A stretch of DNA of 64,000 nt from Streptomyces pyxinicus (GTDB taxonomy: Bacteria; Actinomycetota; Actinomycetes; Streptomycetales; Streptomycetaceae). Of the stretch, positions 23,978-32,689 are shown in pieces. The notes beneath the pieces were generated by a model that saw nothing but the letters and a program-made list of their open reading frames with translations, was not told the DNA's origin and did not search any database. The position numbers and the translations under genes were made by a program. Position 1 is the first letter of the stretch, and every line of letters starts with the position of its first letter. The stretch spans positions 22,470 through 86,469 of the forward strand of contig NZ_JANUGP010000030.1 in NCBI RefSeq assembly GCF_024753135.1, read 5' to 3'.

Positions 23978-24850
23978 ATGAGCCAGGCACTCCAGGACCT
24001 CCTCGATCTGCTCGACCTGGAGCGGATCGAGGAGGACATCTTCCGCGGCCGGTCCCGCTCCGCCGTCGTCCCCCGGGTCTTCGGCGGGCAGGTCGCGGCG
24101 CAGGCGCTGGTCGCCGCCGGCCGTACGGTCCCCGCCGACCGGCCCGCCCACTCCCTGCACGCGTACTTCCTGCGCCCCGGGGACCCCGGCGCGCCCATCG
24201 TCTACACCGTGGACCGCATCCGCGACGGGCGGTCCTTCACCACCCGGCGCGTCGTCGCCGTCCAGCACGGCAAGCCGATCTTCCACCTCTCGGCGTCCTT
24301 CCAGGCGTACGAGGAGGGCCTCGACCACCAGGCTCCGATGCCGCCCGCGCCCGACCCGGCGACCCTGCCGACCTCCCCGGAGCGGCTGCGCGGCTACGCC
24401 CACCTCGCGCCCGACGTGGTCGAACGCTTCCTGGAGGCCCGCGAGGCCATCGACCTCCGATACGTGGACGAGCCGCCGTACGGCAGGTTCGGCGAGCCGC
24501 GCGAGCCGCACAGCCAGGTCTGGTTCCGCACCAACGGCAAGCTGGACGACGACCGGCTCCTCCACATCGTCCTCGCCACCTACGTCTCCGACATGACCCT
24601 GCTGGACTCCGTGCTGCTCGCGCACGGCCGCGGCGGATGGGCCGTCGGCGACGTCGTCGGGGCCTCGCTGGACCACGCGATGTGGTTCCACCGGCCTTTC
24701 CGTGCCGACGAATGGCTGCTCTACGACCAGGAGTCGCCCTCCGCGCACGGCGGCCGCGGCCTGGGCCAAGCCCGCATCTATACCCAGGACGGACAGCTCG
24801 CCATCTCGGTCGTCCAGGAGGGGGTTGTCCGCATTCCGAGACGGATGTGA
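23978..24850 (+). CDS. Acyl-CoA thioesterase II (TesB-like)
   Basis: This 290-residue double-hotdog thioesterase hydrolyses acyl-CoA to free acid and CoA. FGGQVAAQALVAAGRTVP and SLHAYFLRPGDPGAPIVYTV are the N-terminal hotdog signatures; SLDHAMWFHRPFRADEWLLY in the second hotdog holds the Asp of the Asp-Thr-Gln catalytic set, and GRGLGQARIYTQDGQLAISV is the C-terminal signature. The length is that of TesB. It follows the acyl-CoA dehydrogenase closely and is probably co-transcribed, acting in fatty-acyl turnover or CoA recycling. Confidence 0.93.
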   Translation: MSQALQDLLDLLDLERIEEDIFRGRSRSAVVPRVFGGQVAAQALVAAGRTVPADRPAHSLHAYFLRPGDPGAPIVYTVDRIRDGRSFTTRRVVAVQHGKPIFHLSASFQAYEEGLDHQAPMPPAPDPATLPTSPERLRGYAHLAPDVVERFLEAREAIDLRYVDEPPYGRFGEPREPHSQVWFRTNGKLDDDRLLHIVLATYVSDMTLLDSVLLAHGRGGWAVGDVVGASLDHAMWFHRPFRADEWLLYDQESPSAHGGRGLGQARIYTQDGQLAISVVQEGVVRIPRRM

Positions 24851-25159
24851 CAGGGGTGTCTTTCGACGTGACGTATGACGCAAGCGGGACTAGGCTCTTG
24901 GAGTGAAAGCCGCAGCGGACGGCACGCTCGGCCGGCGAGGTCTCGGACCTCGGGATCTCAGCCGCAGCACCCGGAGGGCGCACAAGCGTCCGGGCGGGCT
25001 GCAGGCGTCGGCGCCAGGGCGAATGCCGACTCACATCCACGCGTTGCGGTGACACCTCAAGACCGTGCCGCACATCTCCTGTTTGCCGGCGGCACGGCCA
25101 TCCACCTCGCCTCTTCCTCAGGGGAGCCGCGAGAGACGATGGAGATGGAAGGTATTCCC
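24851..25159 (+). other. 309-bp gap; candidate promoter and possible leaderless 49-codon frame
   Basis: TAGGCT at 24891-24896 resembles a -10 box and is followed six bases later by a GTG (24903) opening a 49-codon frame that ends at 25052 (VKAAADGTLG at the start, HIHALR at the end). This spacing is typical of leaderless Streptomyces mRNAs, but the peptide matches nothing I know. GC-rich repeats such as GAGGTCTCGGACCTC follow and could be 5' UTR structure of the Gly-rich protein gene. Function unknown. Confidence 0.3.
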
Positions 25160-25519
25160 ATGCGAGCACACCGCACGAGGCGTCTTGTCGCCATGTCCGC
25201 CACCGGACTGCTGCTGGCCGGCGGAGCCGCGATCGGCACGGCAGGCACCGCCTCGGCGTCGGACCACGGTGACCACTCCTACAGCCACAGCAGGAGCTGG
25301 GACGACCACGGCAGGGGTCATCACAACAACTGGTGGAACGACGATGACGACGACTACGGCTACGGCGGCCACGGCGGCTGGGGCTGGGGCAACGACCACG
25401 GCGGCTACGGTGGCCACGGCGACCACGGCGGCTATGGCGGAGGCCACGGCGGCTACGGCGGCGGCCACGGTGGTGGCCACGGCGGAGGCCATGGCGGCGG
25501 AGGACACGGAGGTCGCTGA
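25160..25519 (+). CDS. Secreted Gly/His-rich low-complexity protein
   Basis: The 119-residue product has a Sec signal peptide (RRLVAMSATGLLLAGGAAIG, cleavage probably after TASA). Its mature part is built of His, Gly, Tyr and Asp: an HSYSHSRSWDDHGRGHHNNW region, an acidic DDDDD patch, then GGYGGHGG / GGGHGG-type repeats to the end. No catalytic domain is present. The high His and Asp content suggests metal binding, or an unstructured surface or matrix protein; this is inference. GGAAGG precedes the ATG at 25160; an ATG 15 bp upstream (25145) is possible. A hairpin terminator follows. Confidence 0.7.
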   Translation: MRAHRTRRLVAMSATGLLLAGGAAIGTAGTASASDHGDHSYSHSRSWDDHGRGHHNNWWNDDDDDYGYGGHGGWGWGNDHGGYGGHGDHGGYGGGHGGYGGGHGGGHGGGHGGGGHGGR

Positions 25520-25556
25520 TCCTGGCAACTGACCGACCACAACCCCGATGTGACGG

Positions 25557-25581
25557 TGCGGCGCCGGTACCCGGTGCCGCA
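25557..25581. terminator. Hairpin after the Gly/His-rich gene
   Basis: TGCGGC ... GCCGCA arms enclose a smaller CCGGTACCCGG element, between two convergent genes. Probable bidirectional terminator. Confidence 0.5.
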
Positions 25582-25622
25582 TCGCCGCTCTCACCGGCCG
25601 TCGCCGCGTTCCCGGTGACCTG

Positions 25623-26411
25623 TCAGACCAGGCCCGTCTCCGCCAGCAGATACGCCGTCATCGGGTCGTAGAAGCGGGGGCTGACGACGTGGTCGTCGAG
25701 CGGCACCACCACCTGTACGGTCCCCTCGGACTCGGCGAGGAACAGCGCCGGGTCGTTGCAGTCGGCGTAGCCCACGGAGTCCACGCCGTGCTGTCCCGCG
25801 TAGCCCGCCCAGCCGTGGTCGGCGACGACCAGGTCCGGCAGTGGACGGCCCGCGCGCTCAAGTCCGGTCAGGATGGCCCGCATCGGCTCCCCGGAGTGGG
25901 TGTGCCACAGCGACGCGCCGTGCTCCAGGACGGCCACGTCGGCGAACTGCTGGACATAGCCCTCGTCCGTCTGGAGCCCCTCCGGGATCACCACGATCTC
26001 GCAGCCGGCGGTGCGCAACGCGTCGGCGGTGGCCCGGTGCACGTCGAGCAGGCCGCCCGGGTGCCCGGTCGCGAACAGCACCCGCTGCCGGTCCTCGGCC
26101 GCCTTGCGCAGCCGCGCCGCCATCCGCTCCAGGGCGTCGACGGTCAGCTCCGGGTCGATGGTGTCCTGGCCGTACCGGTACTCGGGGTCGTCGTTCACCC
26201 CGACCCGCTCCGCCATCACCGCGAGCACGTCCTGCTCGTCCGTCCAGCGGTCGCCCAGCTCCAGGCCGAGCCAGTAGTTGCGGACGCCGTTGGCGAGCTG
26301 GCGGTAGTGGGAGAGGTTGTTCTCGCGGGGCGTGGCGACGTCCCCCGCGATACGGGTCCTCACCAGATGGTCGACGAGCTGAGCACGGCTGGGCGTCCCG
26401 GATATCGGCAT
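25623..26411 (-). CDS. Streptomyces-type phosphatase (PF15698-like)
   Basis: This protein of about 262 residues contains LFATGHPGGLLDVHRATADA, HTHSGEPMRAILTG and VVADHGWAGYAGQHGVDSVG. I associate these with the actinobacterial family annotated as phosphatase (PF15698). The biochemical role is poorly known: His/Asp-rich patches could bind metal, and there is no signal peptide. The ATG at 26411 is preceded by a G run; an ATG at 26420 is an alternative. The gene lies 72 bp downstream of the PucR regulator on the same strand. Confidence 0.65.
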   Translation of the reverse strand: MPISGTPSRAQLVDHLVRTRIAGDVATPRENNLSHYRQLANGVRNYWLGLELGDRWTDEQDVLAVMAERVGVNDDPEYRYGQDTIDPELTVDALERMAARLRKAAEDRQRVLFATGHPGGLLDVHRATADALRTAGCEIVVIPEGLQTDEGYVQQFADVAVLEHGASLWHTHSGEPMRAILTGLERAGRPLPDLVVADHGWAGYAGQHGVDSVGYADCNDPALFLAESEGTVQVVVPLDDHVVSPRFYDPMTAYLLAETGLV

Positions 26412-26483
26412 GCCCCCCATTGTGAGGCAGACGGGGACGGCCGTCCCGGGCATACCGGAGCGTGGGACGGGCCGCACCCGCCC

Positions 26484-28148
26484 TCAGCTGCGCCGCAGCG
26501 CGAACCACAGCTCCATGCGGACGTCCGGGTCGTCCAGGTCGGTCCCCAGCAGCGCGGCGCAGCGGGCGATCCGCTGGCGGACGGTGTTGCGGTGCACGCC
26601 GAGCGCGACCGCCGTACGATCCCAACTGCCGTGCAGCGACAGCCAGGCGCGCAGGGTCTCCGTGAGGGAGGGCTGTCCGGCGAGGGGGGCGAGCAGGGCG
26701 GCGGCGTGCGCCCGCGCGTCCGCCGTGGGCACCAACTCCGCGAGCCCCGTACGGGTGCCGTGCCGGACCAGCGGTGCGCGGGTGGCACGGGCGCGGGCCA
26801 GGGCGCGGGCCGCCTGTGTGTCCCCGTCGGGCCACTGCTCGGGCCCGGCACCGGCACTGACCCCGAGCGTCCATCCGGGCTGCGGCTCGGGGTTCCGCCC
26901 GGCCGGCACCAGGACCCGTACGACGTCCCGGCCGAGGTCGACCAGCGGGGAGCCCAGCGCGGCGCCCAGCGCGGAGGCGGCCATGGCGTCGGCGGGCTGC
27001 CCCTCCGGCCGCGCGTGCACCACCAGCCACCGGCCGGTGCCGAGCAGCGGAGCCACCTCCTCGGGCGCCGCGCCGAGCAGCAGCCGTACCAGCGCCGAGG
27101 ACCGGGCCGCCCCGGCCTCGCTCTGCTCCCGTCCGGTGAGCAGTGACAACAGCACGGCGGCGACGGACGCGATGGTGTGATCCCCGGCCTCCCGCCGCCC
27201 CGCCACCACCCCGAGCACGAACCCGTCCCCGGACCCGAGCGCGTAGGCGGCGAGGTGCGTGTCGCCGAGGGTGTCGGTGGCGGAGGCGGGCGTCGGCGGG
27301 GTGGTTTGTACGGCCGCGGGGGCCGGTGCCGGCGGGGACGAGGAGGTTCCCCGGCCGGTCCCCGGGAGGTGCGCGTCGGCCGGAGGGGACGCGGGCCCCG
27401 AGTCGGCAGCCGGGCCGGGGCGACCCGGCGGGGGCGTCGGCCCGGGGACGGCGGCCGGATCGGGGGCCGCGCCCCGGGGCGGCCGTACCACCTCCGCCAG
27501 GCGGGTCAGCGCGCGCTCGGCATCGTGCGGGATCTCCCGGCCCGCCGCCGCGGTCCGCGTGCCGTCGGGGCCGTACAGGACCGCGCGGCCGCCCACGTGC
27601 CGGGCGAGCCGGCGCAGGACGGCGGGGACCGGGGCCGGGCGGGAGGCCGCCGCGGCCAGGCTCTGCTGGGCCTCGGTGACCCGGCGCAGCTCGGCCAGGC
27701 GGGCCTGGGCCATCAGCTGCCAGACCGCGCGGGCCACTCCGGAGAACGTGGTCCGGGGCGGCACCTCCAGCAGGGGCAGCCCGTAGGTGTCGCAGGCCGC
27801 GACCAGCGCCCGCGGCACCGTGTCGTGCACCGGCGCCAGACCGAACCCGAGGGCCGCGCCGCCCGCCGCGACGATCCGGGAGACGTAGTCGGCGAAGTAC
27901 GTGCCCGACCCGGCCGCCTCCGGGATGTGCACCCCGGCCGTCAGCAGCAGCTCGCCGCCGAGCAAGTAGGGATAGGGGTCGGCCATCTCCGAGGTGTGCG
28001 CCCAGTGGATCACCGTGCCCGGCGCGGCGGGCCCCGCGAGCTGCCGCAGCCCCAGGTCCTCCCGGGCCAGCAGCGCCGCGAGCGGCACCGGTGGGGTCGG
28101 GGGAACCGCGGGTCCGGCCGTCTCCGCCATGGTGTGCGTTTCCTCCAT
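26484..28148 (-). CDS. PucR-family transcriptional regulator
   Basis: The 554-residue protein has an N-terminal PucR domain (about residues 20-150: LLAREDLGLRQLAGP, GGELLLTAGVHI) and a C-terminal helix-turn-helix of the CdaR/PucR type (LTETLRAWLSLHGSWDRTAV, LGVHRNTVRQRIARC). A Pro/Ala/Thr-rich insert of about 90 residues sits in the middle (about 230-310) and looks disordered. PucR-type regulators control purine, amino-acid and amine use. Divergence from the symporter - agmatinase - ThDP enzyme operon, with a 205-bp shared upstream region, makes it the probable regulator of that operon. Confidence 0.85.
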   Translation of the reverse strand: MEETHTMAETAGPAVPPTPPVPLAALLAREDLGLRQLAGPAAPGTVIHWAHTSEMADPYPYLLGGELLLTAGVHIPEAAGSGTYFADYVSRIVAAGGAALGFGLAPVHDTVPRALVAACDTYGLPLLEVPPRTTFSGVARAVWQLMAQARLAELRRVTEAQQSLAAAASRPAPVPAVLRRLARHVGGRAVLYGPDGTRTAAAGREIPHDAERALTRLAEVVRPPRGAAPDPAAVPGPTPPPGRPGPAADSGPASPPADAHLPGTGRGTSSSPPAPAPAAVQTTPPTPASATDTLGDTHLAAYALGSGDGFVLGVVAGRREAGDHTIASVAAVLLSLLTGREQSEAGAARSSALVRLLLGAAPEEVAPLLGTGRWLVVHARPEGQPADAMAASALGAALGSPLVDLGRDVVRVLVPAGRNPEPQPGWTLGVSAGAGPEQWPDGDTQAARALARARATRAPLVRHGTRTGLAELVPTADARAHAAALLAPLAGQPSLTETLRAWLSLHGSWDRTAVALGVHRNTVRQRIARCAALLGTDLDDPDVRMELWFALRRS

Positions 28149-28353
28149 TCACCCCCGCCCCGATGGATGAAACGTACTCTTCGCAGTCGCTTTCCGGCCA
28201 CCTAGGGTCATCAGGAACCGGCAGCCGCGGGTACGGGCGGATGTCCCCGCGCACCGCTGCCGGCGTGCCTCCCCTTCCGGAGGAACCCTCCCTCCCGGAG
28301 GGACCCCATCTCTCTGCACGACACGCCACCGACCGTGAGCGAAGGAGGGCCCC

Positions 28354-29811
28354 ATGGCCGTCGACTACACAGTGATCGTCGTCTATCTCGCCGGCATGCT
28401 GGCGATGGGCTGGTGGGGCATGCGCCGCGCCCGGTCCAAGAGCGAGTTCCTGGTGGCCGGCCGCCGCCTCGGCCCCGTGATGTACTCCGGCACCATGGCC
28501 GCGATCGTGCTCGGCGGCGCCTCCACCATCGGCGGGGTGGGCCTCGGCTACCGGTACGGCCTCTCCGGCGCCTGGATGGTCCTCACCATCGGCCTCGGCC
28601 TGCTGGCCCTGTCCGTCTTCTTCTCCGCCCGCATCGCCCGCCTGAAGGTCTACACCGTCTCCGAGATGCTCGACCTGCGCTACGGCGGCCGGGCCGGCGT
28701 GATCTCCGGTGTGGTCATGTGGGCGTACACCCTCATGCTCGCGGTGACGTCCACCATCGCCTACGCCACGATCTTCGACGTCCTCTTCGACCTGAACCGC
28801 ACCGTCGCGATCGTCCTCGGCGGCACGATCGTCGTCGCGTACTCCACCCTCGGCGGCATGTGGTCGATCACGCTGACCGACATGGTGCAGTTCGTCGTCA
28901 AGACCATCGGCGTCCTGCTGCTGCTCCTGCCCGTCGCCGTGGTCAAGGCGGGCGGCTTCTCCGCGATGAGGGCCAAGCTGCCCACCGAGTACTTCGACCC
29001 GCTGGGCATCGGCGGCGAGACGATCTTCACCTACGTGCTCATCTACACCTTCGGCATGCTGATCGGCCAGGACATCTGGCAGCGCGTCTTCACCGCCCGC
29101 AGCGACCGGACGGCCCGCTGGGGCGGCACCGTCGCCGGCACCTACTGCCTGGCCTACGCCCTCGCCGGCGCGGTCATCGGCACCGCCGCCAAGGTCATGT
29201 ACCCCAAGCTGGGCAGCCCGGACGACGCGTTCGCCACCATCGTCAAGGACGAACTGCCCGTCGGGGTGCGCGGCCTGGTGCTGGCTGCCGCTCTCGCCGC
29301 GGTCATGTCCACGTCCTCCGGCGCGCTGATCGCCTGCGCCACCGTCGCCAACAACGACATCTGGTCCCGGCTGCGCGGCGCCGCCAAGCGCTCCGAGGAC
29401 CACGACGAGGTGGCCGGCAACCGCGCCTTCATCCTGGTCATGGGCCTCGCGGTGATCGGTACGGCGATCGCCCTCAACGACGTGGTGCAGGCGCTGACCG
29501 TGGCGTACAACCTGCTCGTCGGCGGCCTGCTCGTGCCCATCCTCGGCGGCCTGCTGTGGAAGCGCGGCACCGCGCAGGGCGCGCTGGCCGCCGTGGCCGT
29601 CGGCGGCCTCGCCGTGATCGGCCTGATGGCGGGCTACGGCATCCTCGCCAACGAGCCCGTCTACTACGGCCTGCTCGCCTCCCTCACCGTCTATGTCGCC
29701 GTCTCCCTGGCGACCCGGCCCACCGACGAGGCCGTCCTCGCCGTCTGGCGGGAGCGGCTCGCCGGACGGTCGCCCGAACTCGTGTCCGAACCGGTCCCGG
29801 CTCAGCAGTAG
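28354..29811 (+). CDS. Sodium:solute symporter family transporter
   Basis: This 485-residue SSS-family membrane protein has about 13 predicted helices. VAGRRLGPVMYSGTMAAIVLG is the helix 1-2 signature, GQDIWQRVFTARSDRTARWG the conserved loop, and ALAAVMSTSSGALIACATVA the Na+-site helix. It is first in an operon with an agmatinase-family hydrolase and a ThDP enzyme and divergent from PucR, so the substrate is probably a guanidino compound, amine or amino acid entering that pathway. AAGGAGG lies seven bases before the ATG. The family also contains urea, pantothenate and proline carriers; specificity cannot be read here. Confidence 0.85.
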   Translation: MAVDYTVIVVYLAGMLAMGWWGMRRARSKSEFLVAGRRLGPVMYSGTMAAIVLGGASTIGGVGLGYRYGLSGAWMVLTIGLGLLALSVFFSARIARLKVYTVSEMLDLRYGGRAGVISGVVMWAYTLMLAVTSTIAYATIFDVLFDLNRTVAIVLGGTIVVAYSTLGGMWSITLTDMVQFVVKTIGVLLLLLPVAVVKAGGFSAMRAKLPTEYFDPLGIGGETIFTYVLIYTFGMLIGQDIWQRVFTARSDRTARWGGTVAGTYCLAYALAGAVIGTAAKVMYPKLGSPDDAFATIVKDELPVGVRGLVLAAALAAVMSTSSGALIACATVANNDIWSRLRGAAKRSEDHDEVAGNRAFILVMGLAVIGTAIALNDVVQALTVAYNLLVGGLLVPILGGLLWKRGTAQGALAAVAVGGLAVIGLMAGYGILANEPVYYGLLASLTVYVAVSLATRPTDEAVLAVWRERLAGRSPELVSEPVPAQQ

Positions 29812-29866
29812 AGTCACCGGGAAAGCAGTACATGCGCGACGAAGCGCAGGAAAGAAGGCAATCCAC

Positions 29867-30847
29867 ATGAGCAGCAACGAGACGCCCCGCGGTCCCGTCG
29901 ACTCCTCCCGCGTCCCGCGCTACGCCGGTCCCGCGACCTTCGCCCGGCTGCCCCGCCTGGACGAGGTCGGCACCGCCGACGTCGCGGTGGTGGGCGTGCC
30001 GTTCGACTCCGGCGTCTCGTACCGGCCCGGCGCCCGCTTCGGCGGCAACGCCATCCGCGAGGCGTCCCGGCTGCTGCGCCCGTACAACCCGGCGCAGGAC
30101 GCCTCCCCGTTCGCCCTCGCGCAGGTCGCGGACGGCGGCGACATCGCCGTGAACCCGTTCAACATCAACGAGGCCGTCGAGACGATCGAGGCCGCGGCCG
30201 ACGACCTGCTCGGCACCGGCGCCCGCCTGATGACGCTCGGCGGCGACCACACCATCGCACTGCCGCTGCTGCGCTCGGTGGCGAAGAAGCACGGCCCGGT
30301 CGCCCTGCTGCACTTCGACGCCCACCTCGACACCTGGGACACCTACTTCGGCGCCGAGTACACCCACGGCACCCCGTTCCGCCGGGCGGTGGAGGAGGGC
30401 ATCCTCGACACCTCCGCCCTCTCGCACGTCGGCACGCGCGGCCCGCTGTACGGCAAGCAGGACCTCACCGACGACGAGAAGATGGGCTTCGGCATCGTCA
30501 CCTCGGCGGACGTCTACCGGCGCGGCGCCGACGAGGTCGCGGACCAGCTCCGCCAGCGGATCGGGGACCGGCCGCTGTACATCTCCATCGACATCGACTG
30601 CCTCGACCCGGCCCACGCGCCCGGCACCGGCACCCCCGAGGCCGGCGGCATGACCTCCCGCGAGCTGCTGGAGATCCTGCGCGGCCTGGCATCGTGCAAC
30701 CTGGTGTCGGCGGACGTCGTCGAGGTGGCCCCCGCGTACGACCACGCGGAGATCACCTCGGTCGCGGCCTCCCACACCGCCTACGAACTGACCACCATCA
30801 TGAGCCGCCAGATCGCGGCGGCCCGGAAGGACGCGGAAGCGAAGTGA
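29867..30847 (+). CDS. Agmatinase / guanidinobutyrase-family ureohydrolase
   Basis: This 326-residue ureohydrolase has a binuclear Mn2+ site. GGDHTIALPLLRS, LLHFDAHLDTWD and ISIDIDCLDPAHAPGTGTPE give the canonical His and Asp ligands. The family releases urea from agmatine, 4-guanidinobutyrate or related compounds; Streptomyces members are usually annotated as agmatinase. Together with the following ThDP enzyme, which resembles 2-ketoarginine decarboxylase, 4-guanidinobutyrate is an equally good substrate. Start ATG 29867 follows AGAAGG. The stop overlaps the next start by four bases (GTGA). Confidence 0.9.
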   Translation: MSSNETPRGPVDSSRVPRYAGPATFARLPRLDEVGTADVAVVGVPFDSGVSYRPGARFGGNAIREASRLLRPYNPAQDASPFALAQVADGGDIAVNPFNINEAVETIEAAADDLLGTGARLMTLGGDHTIALPLLRSVAKKHGPVALLHFDAHLDTWDTYFGAEYTHGTPFRRAVEEGILDTSALSHVGTRGPLYGKQDLTDDEKMGFGIVTSADVYRRGADEVADQLRQRIGDRPLYISIDIDCLDPAHAPGTGTPEAGGMTSRELLEILRGLASCNLVSADVVEVAPAYDHAEITSVAASHTAYELTTIMSRQIAAARKDAEAK

Positions 30848-32529
30848 CCCACGACCACGACCTGGTACTCCGCCCGACCGCCGCCCAGCAGGAGGCCGCG
30901 CTGAACCCTCCCCCCGGCCGCAACGGCGGGGACCTGGTCGTGGAGACGCTGGCCGGGCTCGGCGCGACGACCGTGTTCGGCCTGCCCGGACAGCACGCGC
31001 TCGGCATGTTCGACGCCCTGCGCCGGTCCTCGCTGCGCTATGTGGGCCTGCGGGTGGAGAACAACGCGGGCTTCGCGGCGGACGCGTACGGCCGGGTCAC
31101 CGGTGAGGCGGCCCCGCTGCTGCTCTCCACCGGCCCCGGTGCGCTGACCTCGCTGGCGGCCCTCCAGGAGGCGGCGGCGGCCTCCGCGCCCGTGCTGGCG
31201 ATCGGCAGCCAGATCCCGACGGCCGGCCTGGGCGGCGGCCGCCACGGCTACCTCCACGAACTCCCGGACCAGTCCGCCTCCTTCCGGGGCGTGGTCAAGT
31301 CGGTCCACACGGTCCGCACCCAGTCACAGATCCCGTCCGCCGTCGCGGAGGCCTGGAAGTCGGCGCTGACCGCCCCGCACGGCCCGGTGTGGGTGGAGAT
31401 CCCGCAGGACGTGCTGCTCGCCCCGACCCCGCTGCCGGTGGTGACGGCCCCGGACGCGACCCCGGAGGACGTGGTCCCCCGCCCCGAACTGACGGCACTG
31501 GCGGCTCACTTGCTCTCGACGGCGACCCGCCCGGCGATCATCGCAGGCGGCGGCGTGGTCCGAGCGGACGCCGCGGGCAAGGTGAAGGCCCTGGCCGAGC
31601 GGCTGAACGCCCCCGTGGTGACGACGTTCGGCGGCAAGGGCGCCTTCCCCTGGGAGCACCCCCTCTCCCTCCAGTCCTGGCTGGAGGACCGGCACACCAC
31701 GGACTTCCTGGAGGACGCGGACGTCCTGCTGGTCGTCGGCTCGGGCCTCGGTGAACTCTCGTCTAACTACCACACGTTCAAGCCCCGGGGCCGCGTCATC
31801 CAGATCGAGGCCGACCTCGGCAAACTGGAGTCCAACCACCCCGCCCTGGGCATCCACGCCGACGCCCGCCTCGCCCTCCAGGCCCTGCTGGAAACGGCGG
31901 AGCCCCGCCCGGACGCCGAGGCCCCGGCCCGCGTGGCGACCCTCCTGTCCAAGGTCAACTCCCGCATCATCTCCCAAAACCTGACCCTGGAACAGCAGTT
32001 GCTGTCCTCGATCCGCACCGCCCTCCCCGCCACCTCCCCCTCCTTCTGGGACATGACGATCCTGGCGTACTGGGCGTGGTCGGCCTTCGACCCGCGGGGC
32101 ACCAACACCATGCACTCGGCCCAGGGCGCCGGCGGCCTCGGCTACGGCTTCCCCGCCGCCCTCGGCGCCGCGGTCGCCGACCCCACCCGCCCGGTCCTCG
32201 CGGTCTCCGGCGACGGCGGCGCCCTCTACTCCATCGCCGAACTGGCCACGGCCCGCCAGTACGACCTCCCCGTCACCTGGCTCATCGTGGACGACGGCGG
32301 CTACGGCATCCTCCGCGAGTACATGACCGACGCCTTCGGCCAGCCGACGGCAACAGAACTCACCCGCCCCGACTTCGTCGCCCTCGCGGAATCCTTCGGC
32401 GTCCCCGCCCTCCACACCACCCCGGAAACCCTGCAAGCGGACCTCACGAAGTCCCTGTCGACACCGGGCCCGTCGGTGCTCGTGCTCCCGGCGGTACTGC
32501 GGATGTTCGCGGCTACGCATCTGGGCTAG
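30844..32529 (+). CDS. ThDP-dependent decarboxylase/acetolactate-synthase-like enzyme (AruI-like)
   Basis: The 561-residue protein has the three ThDP domains of the acetolactate synthase/decarboxylase superfamily. The cofactor-activating Glu is in GLRVENNAGFAADAYGR, the central domain has IIAGGGVVRADA, and the pyrophosphate motif starts SGDGGALYSIAELATARQYD. The Asn pair that normally ends the GDG-x(25)-NN metal motif reads Asp-Asp (LIVDDGGYG), which is unusual. The segment GRHGYLHELPDQ and the length resemble 2-ketoarginine decarboxylase AruI of Pseudomonas (remembered, not searched). Coupling to a ureohydrolase suggests arginine or guanidino-acid catabolism. Acetolactate synthase is unlikely without a regulatory subunit gene. 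Confidence 0.75.
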   Translation: MTHDHDLVLRPTAAQQEAALNPPPGRNGGDLVVETLAGLGATTVFGLPGQHALGMFDALRRSSLRYVGLRVENNAGFAADAYGRVTGEAAPLLLSTGPGALTSLAALQEAAAASAPVLAIGSQIPTAGLGGGRHGYLHELPDQSASFRGVVKSVHTVRTQSQIPSAVAEAWKSALTAPHGPVWVEIPQDVLLAPTPLPVVTAPDATPEDVVPRPELTALAAHLLSTATRPAIIAGGGVVRADAAGKVKALAERLNAPVVTTFGGKGAFPWEHPLSLQSWLEDRHTTDFLEDADVLLVVGSGLGELSSNYHTFKPRGRVIQIEADLGKLESNHPALGIHADARLALQALLETAEPRPDAEAPARVATLLSKVNSRIISQNLTLEQQLLSSIRTALPATSPSFWDMTILAYWAWSAFDPRGTNTMHSAQGAGGLGYGFPAALGAAVADPTRPVLAVSGDGGALYSIAELATARQYDLPVTWLIVDDGGYGILREYMTDAFGQPTATELTRPDFVALAESFGVPALHTTPETLQADLTKSLSTPGPSVLVLPAVLRMFAATHLG

Positions 32530-32689
32530 CCGGGGGGCGGCAACACCGCCTCGGGTCACCTCCCGGCGCGGGCGGCCGCCGTACCGCGCCACGCGCACAC
32601 CGCCGGCCCGCCCGTGCGCCGCGACCCCCCTCCCCTTCCAGGCCCCCGGTGCCTAAGGTCTCCAGGGACAACCGGAGGGGGAGGTCTGG

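Noticed and set aside
15680..24850. One continuous operon for all acyl-CoA genes
   Set aside because: The TetR gene and the second dehydrogenase-thioesterase pair read in the opposite direction from the carboxylase operon, and a Uma2 gene intervenes.
25118..25594. Ala/Val-rich open frame antisense to the Gly/His-rich gene
   Set aside because: The repetitive GGC/CAC codons of the sense gene read as GCC/GTG on the other strand; it has no independent support.
25858..29877. A 1339-codon open frame on the minus strand over PucR and the symporter operon
   Set aside because: It is antisense to genes with clear family motifs. Very long open antisense frames are normal in DNA with this GC content, and its translation is low-complexity with no domain.
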